64,000 bases of DNA, taken from contig JBKAGT010000005.1 of assembly GCA_046290495.1 (NCBI GenBank), positions 1,178,001-1,242,000 on the forward strand. Direction: 5' to 3'. A program made the translations under genes and the position numbers. A model generated the notes under the pieces. That model was not told the DNA's origin. It made no database searches and saw nothing but the letters and a program-made list of their open reading frames with translations. The stretch's first letter is position 1; each line of letters starts with the position of its first letter. This DNA comes from PGYR01 sp046290495. GTDB taxonomy: Bacteria; Bacteroidota; Ignavibacteria; Kapaibacteriales; UBA2268. This document shows, piece after piece, positions 52,046 to 61,493 of this stretch.

Positions 52046-52636
52046 ATGAAAGAAAAATTTGACTATATATTCGTTGGATTGGGTAATCCAGGCACCAAAT
52101 ACCAAAAGACTCGTCATAATATTGGCTGGTTGGCTTTGTATGAATTCGTACTCAGAAATGACAAGGAGTTCAACCCCTCGGCTAAGTTACAAGCTCACCA
52201 AGCAACAGTAGAGATAAATGGTAAGAAGATACTATGCTTGTTGCCTACTACATATATGAATAACTCTGGTGAGGCAGTACGGGCAGCTATCAAAAAATAT
52301 AAGGTCCCAACTGAGAATATAGTTATTCTAGTAGATGAATATAACTTCCCACTTGGTAAAGTTCAACTCAAGATTGGAGGCAGTGCTGGCGGACACAATG
52401 GGCTGAAATCTCTTCTTTTTCACCTTGACACCGATCAGTTTTACAGACTCAGAATGGGCATAAGTAAGAATTTTGGTCCTGGTGAGCTAGTAGACTATGT
52501 ACTATCCGAATTCACGGAGGAAGAATGGAATGGAGAGTTAACAAAGTCCATTCTCTATACCGTGAAAGCACTGCATCACATAGTAGAGAAAACCCCTCAG
52601 CTAGCTATGAGTGAGATTAACTCAGGTAGTTTGTAA
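52046..52636 (+). CDS. pth: Peptidyl-tRNA hydrolase
   Basis: 196 aa from the ATG at 52046; an upstream ATG at 52004 lies inside the terminator hairpin and is rejected. Catalytic Asn14 and His24 sit in 'VGLGNPGTKYQKTRHNIGW', and the following 'VDEYNFPLGKVQLKIGGSAGGHNGLKS' holds the active-site Asp. The 'RMGISKNFG' segment and 'DYVLSEF' end are typical. It recycles peptidyl-tRNA released by stalled ribosomes. It follows rplY across a hairpin and ends 1 base before the convergent MATE gene. Confidence 0.95.
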   Translation: MKEKFDYIFVGLGNPGTKYQKTRHNIGWLALYEFVLRNDKEFNPSAKLQAHQATVEINGKKILCLLPTTYMNNSGEAVRAAIKKYKVPTENIVILVDEYNFPLGKVQLKIGGSAGGHNGLKSLLFHLDTDQFYRLRMGISKNFGPGELVDYVLSEFTEEEWNGELTKSILYTVKALHHIVEKTPQLAMSEINSGSL

Positions 52637-52637
52637 C

Positions 52638-54068
52638 TCACACCTCCGTCTCTTTCCATCTACCCTTTGTGAAGAGCCAAAGAGTAAAAAGACCAACCGA
52701 TATTTCGGAGATGAACATACCCCAAAACACACCTGACTGTTGCCAATTCAGCGATATTGCTAGTACATAGGCAAGTGGAATTTGGAATAGCCAAAAGAAG
52801 ACAATGTTTATTTTAGTCGGGGTTGTTGTATCGCCAGAGCCGTTGAATGCTTGAACTGAAACCATCCACCAGCCATAGACAAAGTATCCGTAGGACATAA
52901 TCTGTAGCCATTCGGCACCTACTTCTATTACTTTTGCATCATCGGTAAATATTCGCATTAGGTCTTCGTTAAATATGAAATAGCAGACCGAAACTATTAT
53001 CAAGAGTATCATATTATAATACCCAATATTCCAGACTGATTTTTCAGCTCTATCTGGCTCGCCAGCTCCCAAATTTTGTCCAACTAATGTAGCTGCAGCA
53101 TTCGACAGACCCCATGCAGGCATAAGTGTAAACATCATTATCCTAATCGCAATAGTAGAGCCCGCTACCGTCTCGCTACCTAGCTCAGCTAATATTCTTA
53201 GCAGGAAAATCCACGATGTCATAGCCACTATCATCTGCCCAATACCACCTAAGGAAGTCTTTACTATGTTCCACATAATCTCTGTGTCAATCTTGATTTG
53301 GCTAGCTAATAGTTTTATGTGCTTGCTGCCTCTGGTGAGTACCCATAGCTGGGCTACAACACCAAGTCCACGCCCAATATTAGTCGCCATAGCTGCACCT
53401 TCGATACCGAAAGCAGGGATAGGACCATATCCAAAAATCAAGATTGGATCTAATATCATATTCACTATATTGGCAAGCCACAGAACTCGCATGGCTATAG
53501 CGGCATCACCAGCCCCTCGGAATATAGCGTTTATCACGAACAGTAATACGATTACGACATTTCCACCTAACATATATTGGGTATATTTATACCCTACATC
53601 TATGCTCCATGCATCAGCCCCCATGAGTCCAAGCAGCTCCTTGGAGAAAAATATACCCCCTATCATAAGTGGAATAGATGCTATCAATCCGATAATTATA
53701 GATTGGAATGCCGCTTTTCCCGAATCTTTGGTGTTCTTTTCCCCTGTCCTTCTTGCTATTATAGCTGTTACAGCCATAGCTAAACCCATAGCAACTGAAT
53801 AGAGTATAAATAGATAAGTCTCTGTAAGTCCGACAGTGGCAATAGCCGATGCGCCAAGTTTACCTACGAAGTAGATGTCAACCACTGCGAAAACAGACTC
53901 CATTACTAGCTCCAAAATCATAGGTATTGCCAATAGGAATATTGCTTTTCTTATGCTAATCTGAGTATAATCAGCTTCTGTTCCCTTTATAGCATCTACT
54001 AGGTTCTGCCAAAGCGATTTCTTAACTATCGGAGGAATGTCAGATTGATTTGAATTATTTTCGGACAT
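52638..54068 (-). CDS. MATE-family multidrug/cation efflux transporter
   Basis: 476 aa with 12 predicted membrane helices and both MATE halves recognisable: 'AIPMILELVMESVFAVVDIYFVGKLGASAIATVG' at the start and 'GSTIAIRIMMFTLMPAWGLSNAAATLVGQNLGAGEPDRA' in the second half. Such proteins expel cationic drugs or metabolites using sodium or proton gradients. The substrate is not predictable. An N-terminal 30-residue polar leader is present. It stands alone on the minus strand, convergent with pth. Confidence 0.93.
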   Translation of the reverse strand: MSENNSNQSDIPPIVKKSLWQNLVDAIKGTEADYTQISIRKAIFLLAIPMILELVMESVFAVVDIYFVGKLGASAIATVGLTETYLFILYSVAMGLAMAVTAIIARRTGEKNTKDSGKAAFQSIIIGLIASIPLMIGGIFFSKELLGLMGADAWSIDVGYKYTQYMLGGNVVIVLLFVINAIFRGAGDAAIAMRVLWLANIVNMILDPILIFGYGPIPAFGIEGAAMATNIGRGLGVVAQLWVLTRGSKHIKLLASQIKIDTEIMWNIVKTSLGGIGQMIVAMTSWIFLLRILAELGSETVAGSTIAIRIMMFTLMPAWGLSNAAATLVGQNLGAGEPDRAEKSVWNIGYYNMILLIIVSVCYFIFNEDLMRIFTDDAKVIEVGAEWLQIMSYGYFVYGWWMVSVQAFNGSGDTTTPTKINIVFFWLFQIPLAYVLAISLNWQQSGVFWGMFISEISVGLFTLWLFTKGRWKETEV

Positions 54069-54157
54069 GAATGGAAATTGGTAAGTGTATATTAGACTAC
54101 GAAATTAGTCAAATTATACTTATGCTACAATGAGTATTTTTAGTTTTGTAATTTTAT

Positions 54158-55129
54158 TTACTTATAGTACAAATTACCATTCTTTGTCTCAGTTTTGTTC
54201 AGTTCACCTTCGGAGACTAATTCTTTTAACTCTTCCTCGGCAGCCACTCTATCTTTCTCAGAAAGGACAGAGTATTCTTTGGCGGTAAGGGTAGGATATA
54301 TTTCGAGCAATGAGTCTAAGTCTTTTGGATAGTCTTTCTTCTCTGCCTGTTCGAAGAGTCCAACTACAGCTCCTTCGTAAACTACGTATGGTTTTGAACC
54401 ACGAATTACTTCTTCTTCACCATCTTTGTTTATCATTATCATAGTTGGGAAGCCAGTAACTTCTAGCTGATTTTTCAGAGCCAAATCTTCTTGGAATAGC
54501 TTCTGTGCGTGATATTCATAGTCATGGTCAAATTGGTCTATGTCTAAGCCACTCTCCTTGGCAGCTTCAGTCATTATGCTCCACATAGTTATATTCTTTT
54601 TCTCTAAGAATAGCATTTCCCTCATTCTTCGCATAAATTTAGTTGCTTTTTCTTTGCCTTGCATTTCCGCAGCTTTGTACGCCACTGATGGTGGGTAAGA
54701 AGAAGCCAATGGATTTTCTAACCACACATCGCCATCTATTGGCATATCATAATACTTACTAGCTTTATCCCAATGTTTTGCTACATCTCTTGGTGAGTTT
54801 ATACCATCCCCCCTTCGAAAGCTCCAATCAGGCAATAGCCCACCCATTCGGTATTCTATTTCTATCACGTTTCCATATTCTAATTTTAACTTTCTTAGCT
54901 GTGCCTCTATCCCCCAGCATGAAGAGCAAATTGGGTCAGTAAAGTAAATTATCCTAACTGGCTTGTCGGTATTATTCTTTATGTTATTCTCTTGCTCTGA
55001 GGTACTGTCAGCACCACAAACACCTTTTTCCATATCACAAATTAGTGGGTTCTGGTGTGCTTCCATTTTGCTTCCTGTGGCGAAAAGCATCGCCAATAAT
55101 AATATTAGTAATCTATTCTTTGTCATCAT
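54158..55129 (-). CDS. Exported DsbA-family thiol oxidoreductase
   Basis: 323 aa. A signal sequence (about 1-24) precedes a DsbA/FrnE-like fold. The active-site Cys68-Ser-Ser-Cys71 lies in 'YFTDPICSSCWGIEAQLRKL', and the following 'IEYRMGGLLPDW', 'NPLASSYPPSVAYKAAEMQG' and 'VTGFPTMIMINKDGEE' (cis-Pro loop) are conserved. Two further Cys (31 and 38) occur near the mature N-terminus. It resembles the YjbH/SpxH branch, but its export signal places it in the periplasm, where it may form or shuffle disulfides in surface proteins. The C-terminal 80 residues are charged and unrecognised. The next gene is separated by a terminator. Confidence 0.85.
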   Translation of the reverse strand: MMTKNRLLILLLAMLFATGSKMEAHQNPLICDMEKGVCGADSTSEQENNIKNNTDKPVRIIYFTDPICSSCWGIEAQLRKLKLEYGNVIEIEYRMGGLLPDWSFRRGDGINSPRDVAKHWDKASKYYDMPIDGDVWLENPLASSYPPSVAYKAAEMQGKEKATKFMRRMREMLFLEKKNITMWSIMTEAAKESGLDIDQFDHDYEYHAQKLFQEDLALKNQLEVTGFPTMIMINKDGEEEVIRGSKPYVVYEGAVVGLFEQAEKKDYPKDLDSLLEIYPTLTAKEYSVLSEKDRVAAEEELKELVSEGELNKTETKNGNLYYK

Positions 55130-55171
55130 AGATATTACTACGATTTGAAGGGTTTTTAATTATAAATAAAA

Positions 55172-55203
55172 AAACCGAGATGCAATCGCTCACACCTCGG
55201 TTT
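55172..55203 (-). terminator. Intrinsic terminator after the 869-aa T9SS protein
   Basis: An 11-position stem (AAACCGAGATG with CACCTCGGTTT, one mismatch) is followed by a T-run on the minus strand. It lies about 30 bases past the stop at 55234. Confidence 0.85.
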
Positions 55204-55233
55204 GGAATTATATATAAAATATAATCAAAGGGA

Positions 55234-57843
55234 TTATTTTACAACAGTAATCTTACCAGCTGTTATCATTTCGCCATTTTTAATAACCAATATATATTGT
55301 CCAGAAACAAATTCATTTGAATTTAGCTCATAAGCATTTTCACCGTTAGTAGTAGAGATGCTCTCGCTAAATACTACATCGCCATTTATTGAGATAAGCT
55401 CTATCTCAGCTGTACCAGCTTCGCCAGTAAATCTTACTGTAGAGTTATCTAGAACTGGCATTGGGCTAACAGTCAGTCCATTCTCATCGAATGTATCATA
55501 GTCTACATTAGTAGTCAATGAAGGAGTCAGTTGAATATCAGAACCAAATACTAATGATTCAGTATAGTTAATTTCTACTTCTTCACTGTGTGATTGATAT
55601 CCAAGTTTGTTAATACTCAAAGTATATGTTCCCTGAGCTAGTGCATCCATTTCGAACTCACCATAAGTATTACTTACACTATAGTCATACACTTTCCCTT
55701 CTGCGTTTGTAAGCGTAACTATAGCACCACTAATTGACTCAGAATCATCTCCACCACCTTCACCAGGTGCCATTCCTTTCCATTTCTTGATTAGTCTACC
55801 TCTGAATTGAGCAATACCACGAGCAGAGCCTTTCTCAAATTCAGCATGAACGATATCATGTTGCATAGCTGCCATATTCTCATCTACTCCTATCACTGTA
55901 GCATCTTCCCAAGTAAGAGAAGCGACATCGCCAGTAACATAGTAGCCAGGTAAATAGCCCCTATCAGCAGGTAGTGACAACAATACATATTTGCCATAGT
56001 TCAGATTACCAAACTTATAGTTTCCGTTTTCAGTTCTAGTAACAGCTTTGTTTGCGTTTCCATCAACCGACAATGCGATTACAGTAGATTCAACAACTAA
56101 GTTACTTTCAGAACTAACGCTTCCAGATATCATGCCGTTTTCAATTTCTTTCTTGTTAAGCTTGAAATCAACTCCACTCTTGTCTTCTTTCAAGAAAATA
56201 ATGTCGGCTTCGAAGTAAGTGTCAGCACCTTCATAGAATTGTCTTTCATATCTAGTATTCATTTTTGGAATTGCATCTGCATAAGCATAGTAGCTGTGTA
56301 TATCAGGCAATTCTGTCATATATCTGCCATTAGCGTCGGTTTTAACTCTTGTTATATGGAAAGCGTTACCATTTGCGTCTATTGAGTCATTACCACCAAT
56401 CATTGATTGAATCGATTGGAAAGTAACAATTGACTCAACAGGTTCGCCAGTTCTTGCATCTACAACTTGGCCACTTACAGTGTGGAAGTTAGGCATAGGA
56501 ATAAAGTGTAGCATCATAGATAACTCTAAAGTATCATTCTTACCAACCTCAATTACTTCAGCATCATTTATGTTGAATGCTTCCTTATAGAATTGTGTCT
56601 TATAACCCTTTGCATTTGCTCTTAGATAGTATTTACCAGCAGGAACACCAAAGTAAGCCATATTACCATTTATCTCAACAGATTTTGCGTAAGGGAAACC
56701 AGTTGCAGAGTTTGGATCTCTGTCTGCTGACCATACTGTAGCAGTTCCATAGAAATCTTTTACCTCATCCGTCTCGTCATAAAACTCAACTACCAAAGTA
56801 GCAAAATCTAGATTGTTATGACCAACTCTTAGCTTAAATACACCGCGTATTCTTTCGTAAGTAAGCCCATTATCACAAGTAGCTTCAACAATCACAGGGA
56901 TGCTATAATATCCAGCAACTGTTTTTTCCCAGCTAAGTACACCTGTATCTTCGTCAATAGTCATACCTTCTGGAGTTGTGTTATCACCAATAAGAGCATC
57001 ACTTAAGTAGTATTTTATTTCACATTGATCTTTTGATACAGCATCTACATCATATCTCCATGTCATACCTGCCTTAACTTCATGAACGAATTTGGTGTTA
57101 GGACTAAAGTATAGACTTGGCCTGTTGTCAGTAGAATCACATTCGCCATAGCACACAACTACATTCATTACGTCTACAACTTTATTGTCGCAATTGTTAA
57201 TCAGATTAATCTTTGCTTTATACAGACCTTCTTTGGGAGCTTGTACTTTATATACAACACCACCAGAATTAAGAGGTTGTGAGCCTTTTAATATTAAATC
57301 TGACATTTCCCAATTAAGGGTTGCTTCACAATTAGTATTGTTAATCACTTTCGCTACAATCTCACCGTTGCCATCGCTGTCAAGTCTGATGTAGTCTTGC
57401 TTTTTCAAGAAAGCCATACGTGGCTCACCATCTTTCACGTTCCCACATACTTTTTCACTTGTCTCACTGGCATCACCAGTAGTTTCATCTAACAAATAAA
57501 CATCAAAACAGTAACTACCAGGTCTAAGATCACTCACTCTGTATGAATACCTTTCAGTTGAATCTGCAAATCTTCTGATTTTTACAATTTCTTCTGATTT
57601 TTTCTCATTCGCTAAAAGTGTATGCTGAGTAATTACATACAAATCACCAGCTTCAATTTTTGTATCACTATCCACCCAACTAATCGTAGCATCACCCTTC
57701 ACAGGGAAGGATTCCTTGATGTCGATTTTAATACTCATCTTTATTGGTTTCGGCGGTGTGTCTTTCGCCTCCAACTCACTTACACTACCGAACAGCACAA
57801 CCAGAGCTAATGCTGAGAGTAGATATTTGTATAAGTTTTTCAT
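55234..57843 (-). CDS. Large secreted protein with Ig/carboxypeptidase-regulatory repeats and T9SS tail
   Basis: 869 aa. A signal peptide (about 1-26) is followed by an FN3/Ig-like region (about 30-140) and a He_PIG-like putative Ig domain (about 245-350, 'PEGMTIDEDTGVLSWEKTVAG'). At least two carboxypeptidase-regulatory-like domains lie further on (near 455 'HTVSGQVVDARTGEPVES' and near 700 'ISGAIVTLTNAEGKVYD'), plus shorter similar strands between. The last 75 residues (SPMPVLDN, ending ITVVK) form a T9SS-type sorting domain with PMP in place of PNP. There is no catalytic motif; a structural or binding role on the surface is likely. It is a single gene with its own terminator. Confidence 0.85.
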   Translation of the reverse strand: MKNLYKYLLSALALVVLFGSVSELEAKDTPPKPIKMSIKIDIKESFPVKGDATISWVDSDTKIEAGDLYVITQHTLLANEKKSEEIVKIRRFADSTERYSYRVSDLRPGSYCFDVYLLDETTGDASETSEKVCGNVKDGEPRMAFLKKQDYIRLDSDGNGEIVAKVINNTNCEATLNWEMSDLILKGSQPLNSGGVVYKVQAPKEGLYKAKINLINNCDNKVVDVMNVVVCYGECDSTDNRPSLYFSPNTKFVHEVKAGMTWRYDVDAVSKDQCEIKYYLSDALIGDNTTPEGMTIDEDTGVLSWEKTVAGYYSIPVIVEATCDNGLTYERIRGVFKLRVGHNNLDFATLVVEFYDETDEVKDFYGTATVWSADRDPNSATGFPYAKSVEINGNMAYFGVPAGKYYLRANAKGYKTQFYKEAFNINDAEVIEVGKNDTLELSMMLHFIPMPNFHTVSGQVVDARTGEPVESIVTFQSIQSMIGGNDSIDANGNAFHITRVKTDANGRYMTELPDIHSYYAYADAIPKMNTRYERQFYEGADTYFEADIIFLKEDKSGVDFKLNKKEIENGMISGSVSSESNLVVESTVIALSVDGNANKAVTRTENGNYKFGNLNYGKYVLLSLPADRGYLPGYYVTGDVASLTWEDATVIGVDENMAAMQHDIVHAEFEKGSARGIAQFRGRLIKKWKGMAPGEGGGDDSESISGAIVTLTNAEGKVYDYSVSNTYGEFEMDALAQGTYTLSINKLGYQSHSEEVEINYTESLVFGSDIQLTPSLTTNVDYDTFDENGLTVSPMPVLDNSTVRFTGEAGTAEIELISINGDVVFSESISTTNGENAYELNSNEFVSGQYILVIKNGEMITAGKITVVK

Positions 57844-58021
57844 TACTATACCTCTATAAATTTGTTATTAATTATTTTCCCTTTGACTATTTGCTCTAAT
57901 CAACACAAATGATAAAAAAAGGTAACAAAATTTGGAAGAAAAATTTATTTATTAGATACTTTGAGTGTTAAATATAAATTCACATTGACCGTCCAAAACC
58001 AAAAAATTGCGATAAATTTCG

Positions 58022-58029
58022 TACTTTTG
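58022..58029 (+). promoter_or_regulatory. Candidate -7 element of icd
   Basis: TACTTTTG matches TAnnTTTG about 53 bases before the icd ATG. A TTG lies only 12 bases upstream, so spacing is poor. Confidence 0.35.
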
Positions 58030-58081
58030 TTTAATTAGATAAAACAAAAAAATAATAACAAATTTAAAAATAGGTTAATAC

Positions 58082-59350
58082 ATGGCTGGCTCTAAAATAA
58101 CGATAAACAACGGAAAACTTAATGTACCAAACGACCCGATTATCCCTTTCATCGAAGGTGATGGCATTGGTCCTGATATTTGGTCTGCAACTGAAAAAGT
58201 ACTAAACGCGGCTGTAGATAAGGCGTACAATGGCGAAAAGAAAATAGTCTGGAAAGAAGTATTAGCTGGTGAAAAAGCTCACAACCAAACTGGCGAGTGG
58301 CTACCAGAGGAAACTTTAGATGCAATCAAGGAATATTTGATCGCTATCAAAGGCCCACTTACTACTCCAGTTGGCGGTGGTATTCGTTCATTGAACGTTG
58401 CTCTTAGGCAGCAGTTAGATCTTTACACTTGCCTAAGACCAGTTCGTTGGTTCAAAGGTGTTCCTTCTCCGGTAAAAGAGCCAAACAAAGTTGACATGGT
58501 TATCTTCAGAGAAAATACTGAAGATATTTACGCTGGAATAGAGTGGAAAGCTGGTTCAGAAGAAGTTAAAAAAGTAGTTAACTTTATCGAAAATGAAATG
58601 GGAATCAAAAAAATCAGATTTCCTGAAACTTCATCAATCGGAATCAAGCCAATCTCTGTAGAAGGTACTGAGAGAATCGCTCGTGCATCTATTGAATATG
58701 CTATTGAGCACAACAGAAGCTCTGTTACTTGGGTACACAAGGGTAACATAATGAAGTTCACTGAAGGTATGTTCAAAGATGTAGGGTATGACCTAGCAGA
58801 AAGAGAATTTGGCGATAAGACTTTCACTTGGAGACAATACGACAAGATAAAAGATGAGCAAGGTACGGAAGCTGCTGACAAAGCACAAAGCGATGCCGTA
58901 GCTGCTGGTAAAATCATTGTGAAAGATGTGATTGCTGATGCATTCTTACAACAAATCTTACTTCGTCCAGCTGAGTATGAAGTAGTATGTACTATGAACT
59001 TGAATGGTGATTATATCTCTGATGCATTAGCTGCTATGGTTGGTGGTATTGGTATAGCTCCTGGTGCTAACATAAACTACACTACTGGTCACGCAATATT
59101 TGAAGCTACACACGGTACTGCACCGAAATATGCTGGCTTAGACAAAGTAAACCCAGGTTCAGTTATCTTATCTGGTGTACTTATGTTGGAACATTTGGGA
59201 TGGCAAGAAGCTGCTGATATAATTGTAAACGCTGTGGAAGAGACTATATCACAAAAGAGAGTTACTTATGACTTCCATAGATTGATGGAAGGAGCTACTA
59301 AACTAAAAACTTCTGAGTTTGGCGATGCATTAATCGAGAATATGAAGTAA
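58082..59350 (+). CDS. icd: NADP-dependent isocitrate dehydrogenase
   Basis: 422 aa, the E. coli Icd type. It has 'IPFIEGDGIGPDIW', 'KGPLTTPVGGGIRSLNVALRQ', 'RPVRWFKGVPSPV', 'IFRENTEDIYAGIEW' and 'HGTAPKYAGLDKVNPGS'. It converts isocitrate to 2-oxoglutarate and CO2 in the TCA cycle. The H-G-T-A-P-K-Y region is the one that confers NADP preference in known enzymes. A single-gene unit with a terminator after it. The start MAGSKITINNGK directly follows a long A-rich leader. Confidence 0.96.
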   Translation: MAGSKITINNGKLNVPNDPIIPFIEGDGIGPDIWSATEKVLNAAVDKAYNGEKKIVWKEVLAGEKAHNQTGEWLPEETLDAIKEYLIAIKGPLTTPVGGGIRSLNVALRQQLDLYTCLRPVRWFKGVPSPVKEPNKVDMVIFRENTEDIYAGIEWKAGSEEVKKVVNFIENEMGIKKIRFPETSSIGIKPISVEGTERIARASIEYAIEHNRSSVTWVHKGNIMKFTEGMFKDVGYDLAEREFGDKTFTWRQYDKIKDEQGTEAADKAQSDAVAAGKIIVKDVIADAFLQQILLRPAEYEVVCTMNLNGDYISDALAAMVGGIGIAPGANINYTTGHAIFEATHGTAPKYAGLDKVNPGSVILSGVLMLEHLGWQEAADIIVNAVEETISQKRVTYDFHRLMEGATKLKTSEFGDALIENMK

Positions 59351-59377
59351 GTTTAGATCAAGAATCTTATTATAATT

Positions 59378-59410
59378 AGCCACTTTTCAATTTGGGAAGT
59401 GGCTTTTTTT
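59378..59410 (+). terminator. Intrinsic terminator of icd
   Basis: AGCCACTT (59378-59385) pairs with AAGTGGCT (59397-59404) followed by a T-run. It lies about 28 bases past the icd stop. Confidence 0.85.
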
Positions 59411-59446
59411 ATTTTGTATAACTCCCAAATAGACTATATTGCAACT

Positions 59447-59836
59447 ATGATATTCAAATACATAAGATATATACTAGAAATTGCATTCGTGGTGTTGATA
59501 CTTTTAGCAGTATTTGCAAGAGTTGACTCTATTCAAATAGATAGATCATTAGTCTATCACTTTATACTTACATTTATTTTACTTCTAATGTCTATCGAAG
59601 AAAGATTCCTATCTGCTATATTTCTGAGGGAGAAGGAAACAGTAGAACCCACTGAGTATAATAATATAATGCGCACTATGTTATCAATTGGCTTAGCTAG
59701 TTTTCTATCTGGTAGCTCATTTATATTGTTCCAACCGCTTAATCAGGCAACAAATGATAAAGTAGTCCAATTATTATTATTGATATCCATGATTTGTAGT
59801 ATAGCCCTATCATTCTATAAGATGGCTAAGAGGTAA
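59447..59836 (+). CDS. Small membrane protein of unknown function
   Basis: 129 aa from the ATG at 59447 (MIFKYIRYI); a GTG at 59399 lies in the icd terminator and is rejected. About four hydrophobic helices are visible (8-24, 36-52, 78-96, 105-122), separated by short polar loops. I do not recognise the family. It lies between icd and the Kelch-like T9SS gene, 32 bases before the latter, so the two may share a transcript. Confidence 0.6.
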   Translation: MIFKYIRYILEIAFVVLILLAVFARVDSIQIDRSLVYHFILTFILLLMSIEERFLSAIFLREKETVEPTEYNNIMRTMLSIGLASFLSGSSFILFQPLNQATNDKVVQLLLLISMICSIALSFYKMAKR

Positions 59837-59868
59837 TAACATATGTTTATATTGGGAACAAAAATAAA

Positions 59869-61479
59869 ATGAAAAGATATTTTGCACTTACAACATTCGT
59901 AATTTTACTACTGTGCATTAGTAAAAAATCAAAATCTCAAGATATTTCCTTTGAAATAGAATTGAAATCCATTACCATACCTGAGCTTGGTGGATTGCAG
60001 TCTTATGCTTTCGGACAAGCCGATGGGAAGTGGTTGCTTGTAGGTGGCAGATTAGATGGATTGCACCGAAGACAACCTTGGGCATCATTCGATATAGCAG
60101 GTCATAACAATCAACTTATCGTAATAGATCCCGTTGCGAAATTGACATGGTCGGCTAACTTAAAACTCTTTCGAACTTCACTACAGGAACAGTTGAGCTC
60201 AACTAATATGGAATTTTACCAAGACGGGGACTATCTTTATATCATAGGTGGTTATGGCTATAGTGAAACCGATGGTGATCACACAACTTTTGACTATCTT
60301 ACATCTATTCATGTGCCTGAAGTAATTGAAGCAATACTCACTAACACAGATTTCTCAACATCGATTCTACAGGTAAAACATCCAGATTTTCAGGTTGCAG
60401 GAGGAAAATTAGAAAAAATAGGTGATGTGTTTTACCTATTAGGTGGACATAAATTTATAGGCAGATACAACCCTATGGGGCCAAACCATGGGCCTGGCTT
60501 TATTCAAGAATATACCAATGCTATTAGGAGATTCAGTATATCACATAATTCTACTGGAGGTATCGATGTAACCAAACTAACGTCAACAATTGACACAGCT
60601 AATTTCCATAGACGTGACTACAATGCAGAACCACAAATATTAGAAAATGGTGAAGAAGGAATAACTATGTTTTCAGGTGTATTCCAACATGATGATGATT
60701 TACCTTTTTTAAACTCTGTTACTGTCACATCTGATGATTACTATATAAATGAATCATTTGAACAGTATTACAATCACTATCACTGTCCTGTCCTACCTTT
60801 ATACTCTGAAGAAAAAAATGAAATGCATAATATATTCTTTGGTGGAATAGCTCAGTTCTATGATAGCTTAGGAACATTAGTACAAGATGACGATGTACCT
60901 TTTGTTAACACTATAGCTGTAGTTACTAGAGATAAACATGGCAATATGACAGAGTCAAAATTACCTATTGAAATGCCTTCACTCTTGGGTGCGGGAGCAG
61001 AGTTTATACCTAATCCAGATTTTCCTCATTATAATAACAACGTCTACAAATTAGATAGTTTGAGTACAAAAAGCACATTGATTGGATATATATTTGGAGG
61101 AATACAAAGCTCACAACCTAATATATTCTTTATAAATGACGGCACACAAAGCACAGCTAACAGTGAAATATATGAAGTCTATTTAAAAAAAAATAGCACC
61201 TCTTCTGTAAATGAATCTAATCAACTTGGTACAGATAATTTTAATTTAAAACTATATCCCAACCCAACTCATACAAGCCTATTTATCGACAATATTGAAA
61301 TGATTCACATCTCTGAATTATCTATAATTGATTTGGAAGGTAAGATATTACAAAACAAATTGATGGACAGTCAAGAAAGTCAATTAAAAATTAATGTAGA
61401 GTCATTAAGTCCAGGTGCTTACGTTCTGAGGATAAAAATAGGAAATGAATTCATCACAAAAAGGTTCATTATAAAATAG
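59869..61479 (+). CDS. Secreted Kelch-like beta-propeller protein with T9SS tail
   Basis: 536 aa. A signal peptide (about 1-23) precedes a propeller-like region (about 30-440) with Kelch-type turns ('WLLVGGRLDGLHRRQ', 'LYIIGGYGYSETDGDHT', 'FYLLGGHKFIGRYNP', 'LIGYIFGGIQSS'). A short linker leads to the T9SS sorting domain (YPNPTHTS, ending RFIIK). A surface binding or recognition role is likely; no enzyme motif is visible. It is followed 14 bases later by a pentapeptide-repeat gene. Confidence 0.82.
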   Translation: MKRYFALTTFVILLLCISKKSKSQDISFEIELKSITIPELGGLQSYAFGQADGKWLLVGGRLDGLHRRQPWASFDIAGHNNQLIVIDPVAKLTWSANLKLFRTSLQEQLSSTNMEFYQDGDYLYIIGGYGYSETDGDHTTFDYLTSIHVPEVIEAILTNTDFSTSILQVKHPDFQVAGGKLEKIGDVFYLLGGHKFIGRYNPMGPNHGPGFIQEYTNAIRRFSISHNSTGGIDVTKLTSTIDTANFHRRDYNAEPQILENGEEGITMFSGVFQHDDDLPFLNSVTVTSDDYYINESFEQYYNHYHCPVLPLYSEEKNEMHNIFFGGIAQFYDSLGTLVQDDDVPFVNTIAVVTRDKHGNMTESKLPIEMPSLLGAGAEFIPNPDFPHYNNNVYKLDSLSTKSTLIGYIFGGIQSSQPNIFFINDGTQSTANSEIYEVYLKKNSTSSVNESNQLGTDNFNLKLYPNPTHTSLFIDNIEMIHISELSIIDLEGKILQNKLMDSQESQLKINVESLSPGAYVLRIKIGNEFITKRFIIK

Positions 61480-61493
61480 ATTAGTAACTAATT

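Noticed and set aside
53266..53802. 178-aa plus-strand ORF opposite the MATE gene
   Set aside because: It is a low-complexity shadow of the transporter with no family resemblance.
59399..59446. GTG start for the small membrane protein at 59399
   Set aside because: It lies within the icd terminator; the ATG at 59447 gives a typical membrane-protein start.
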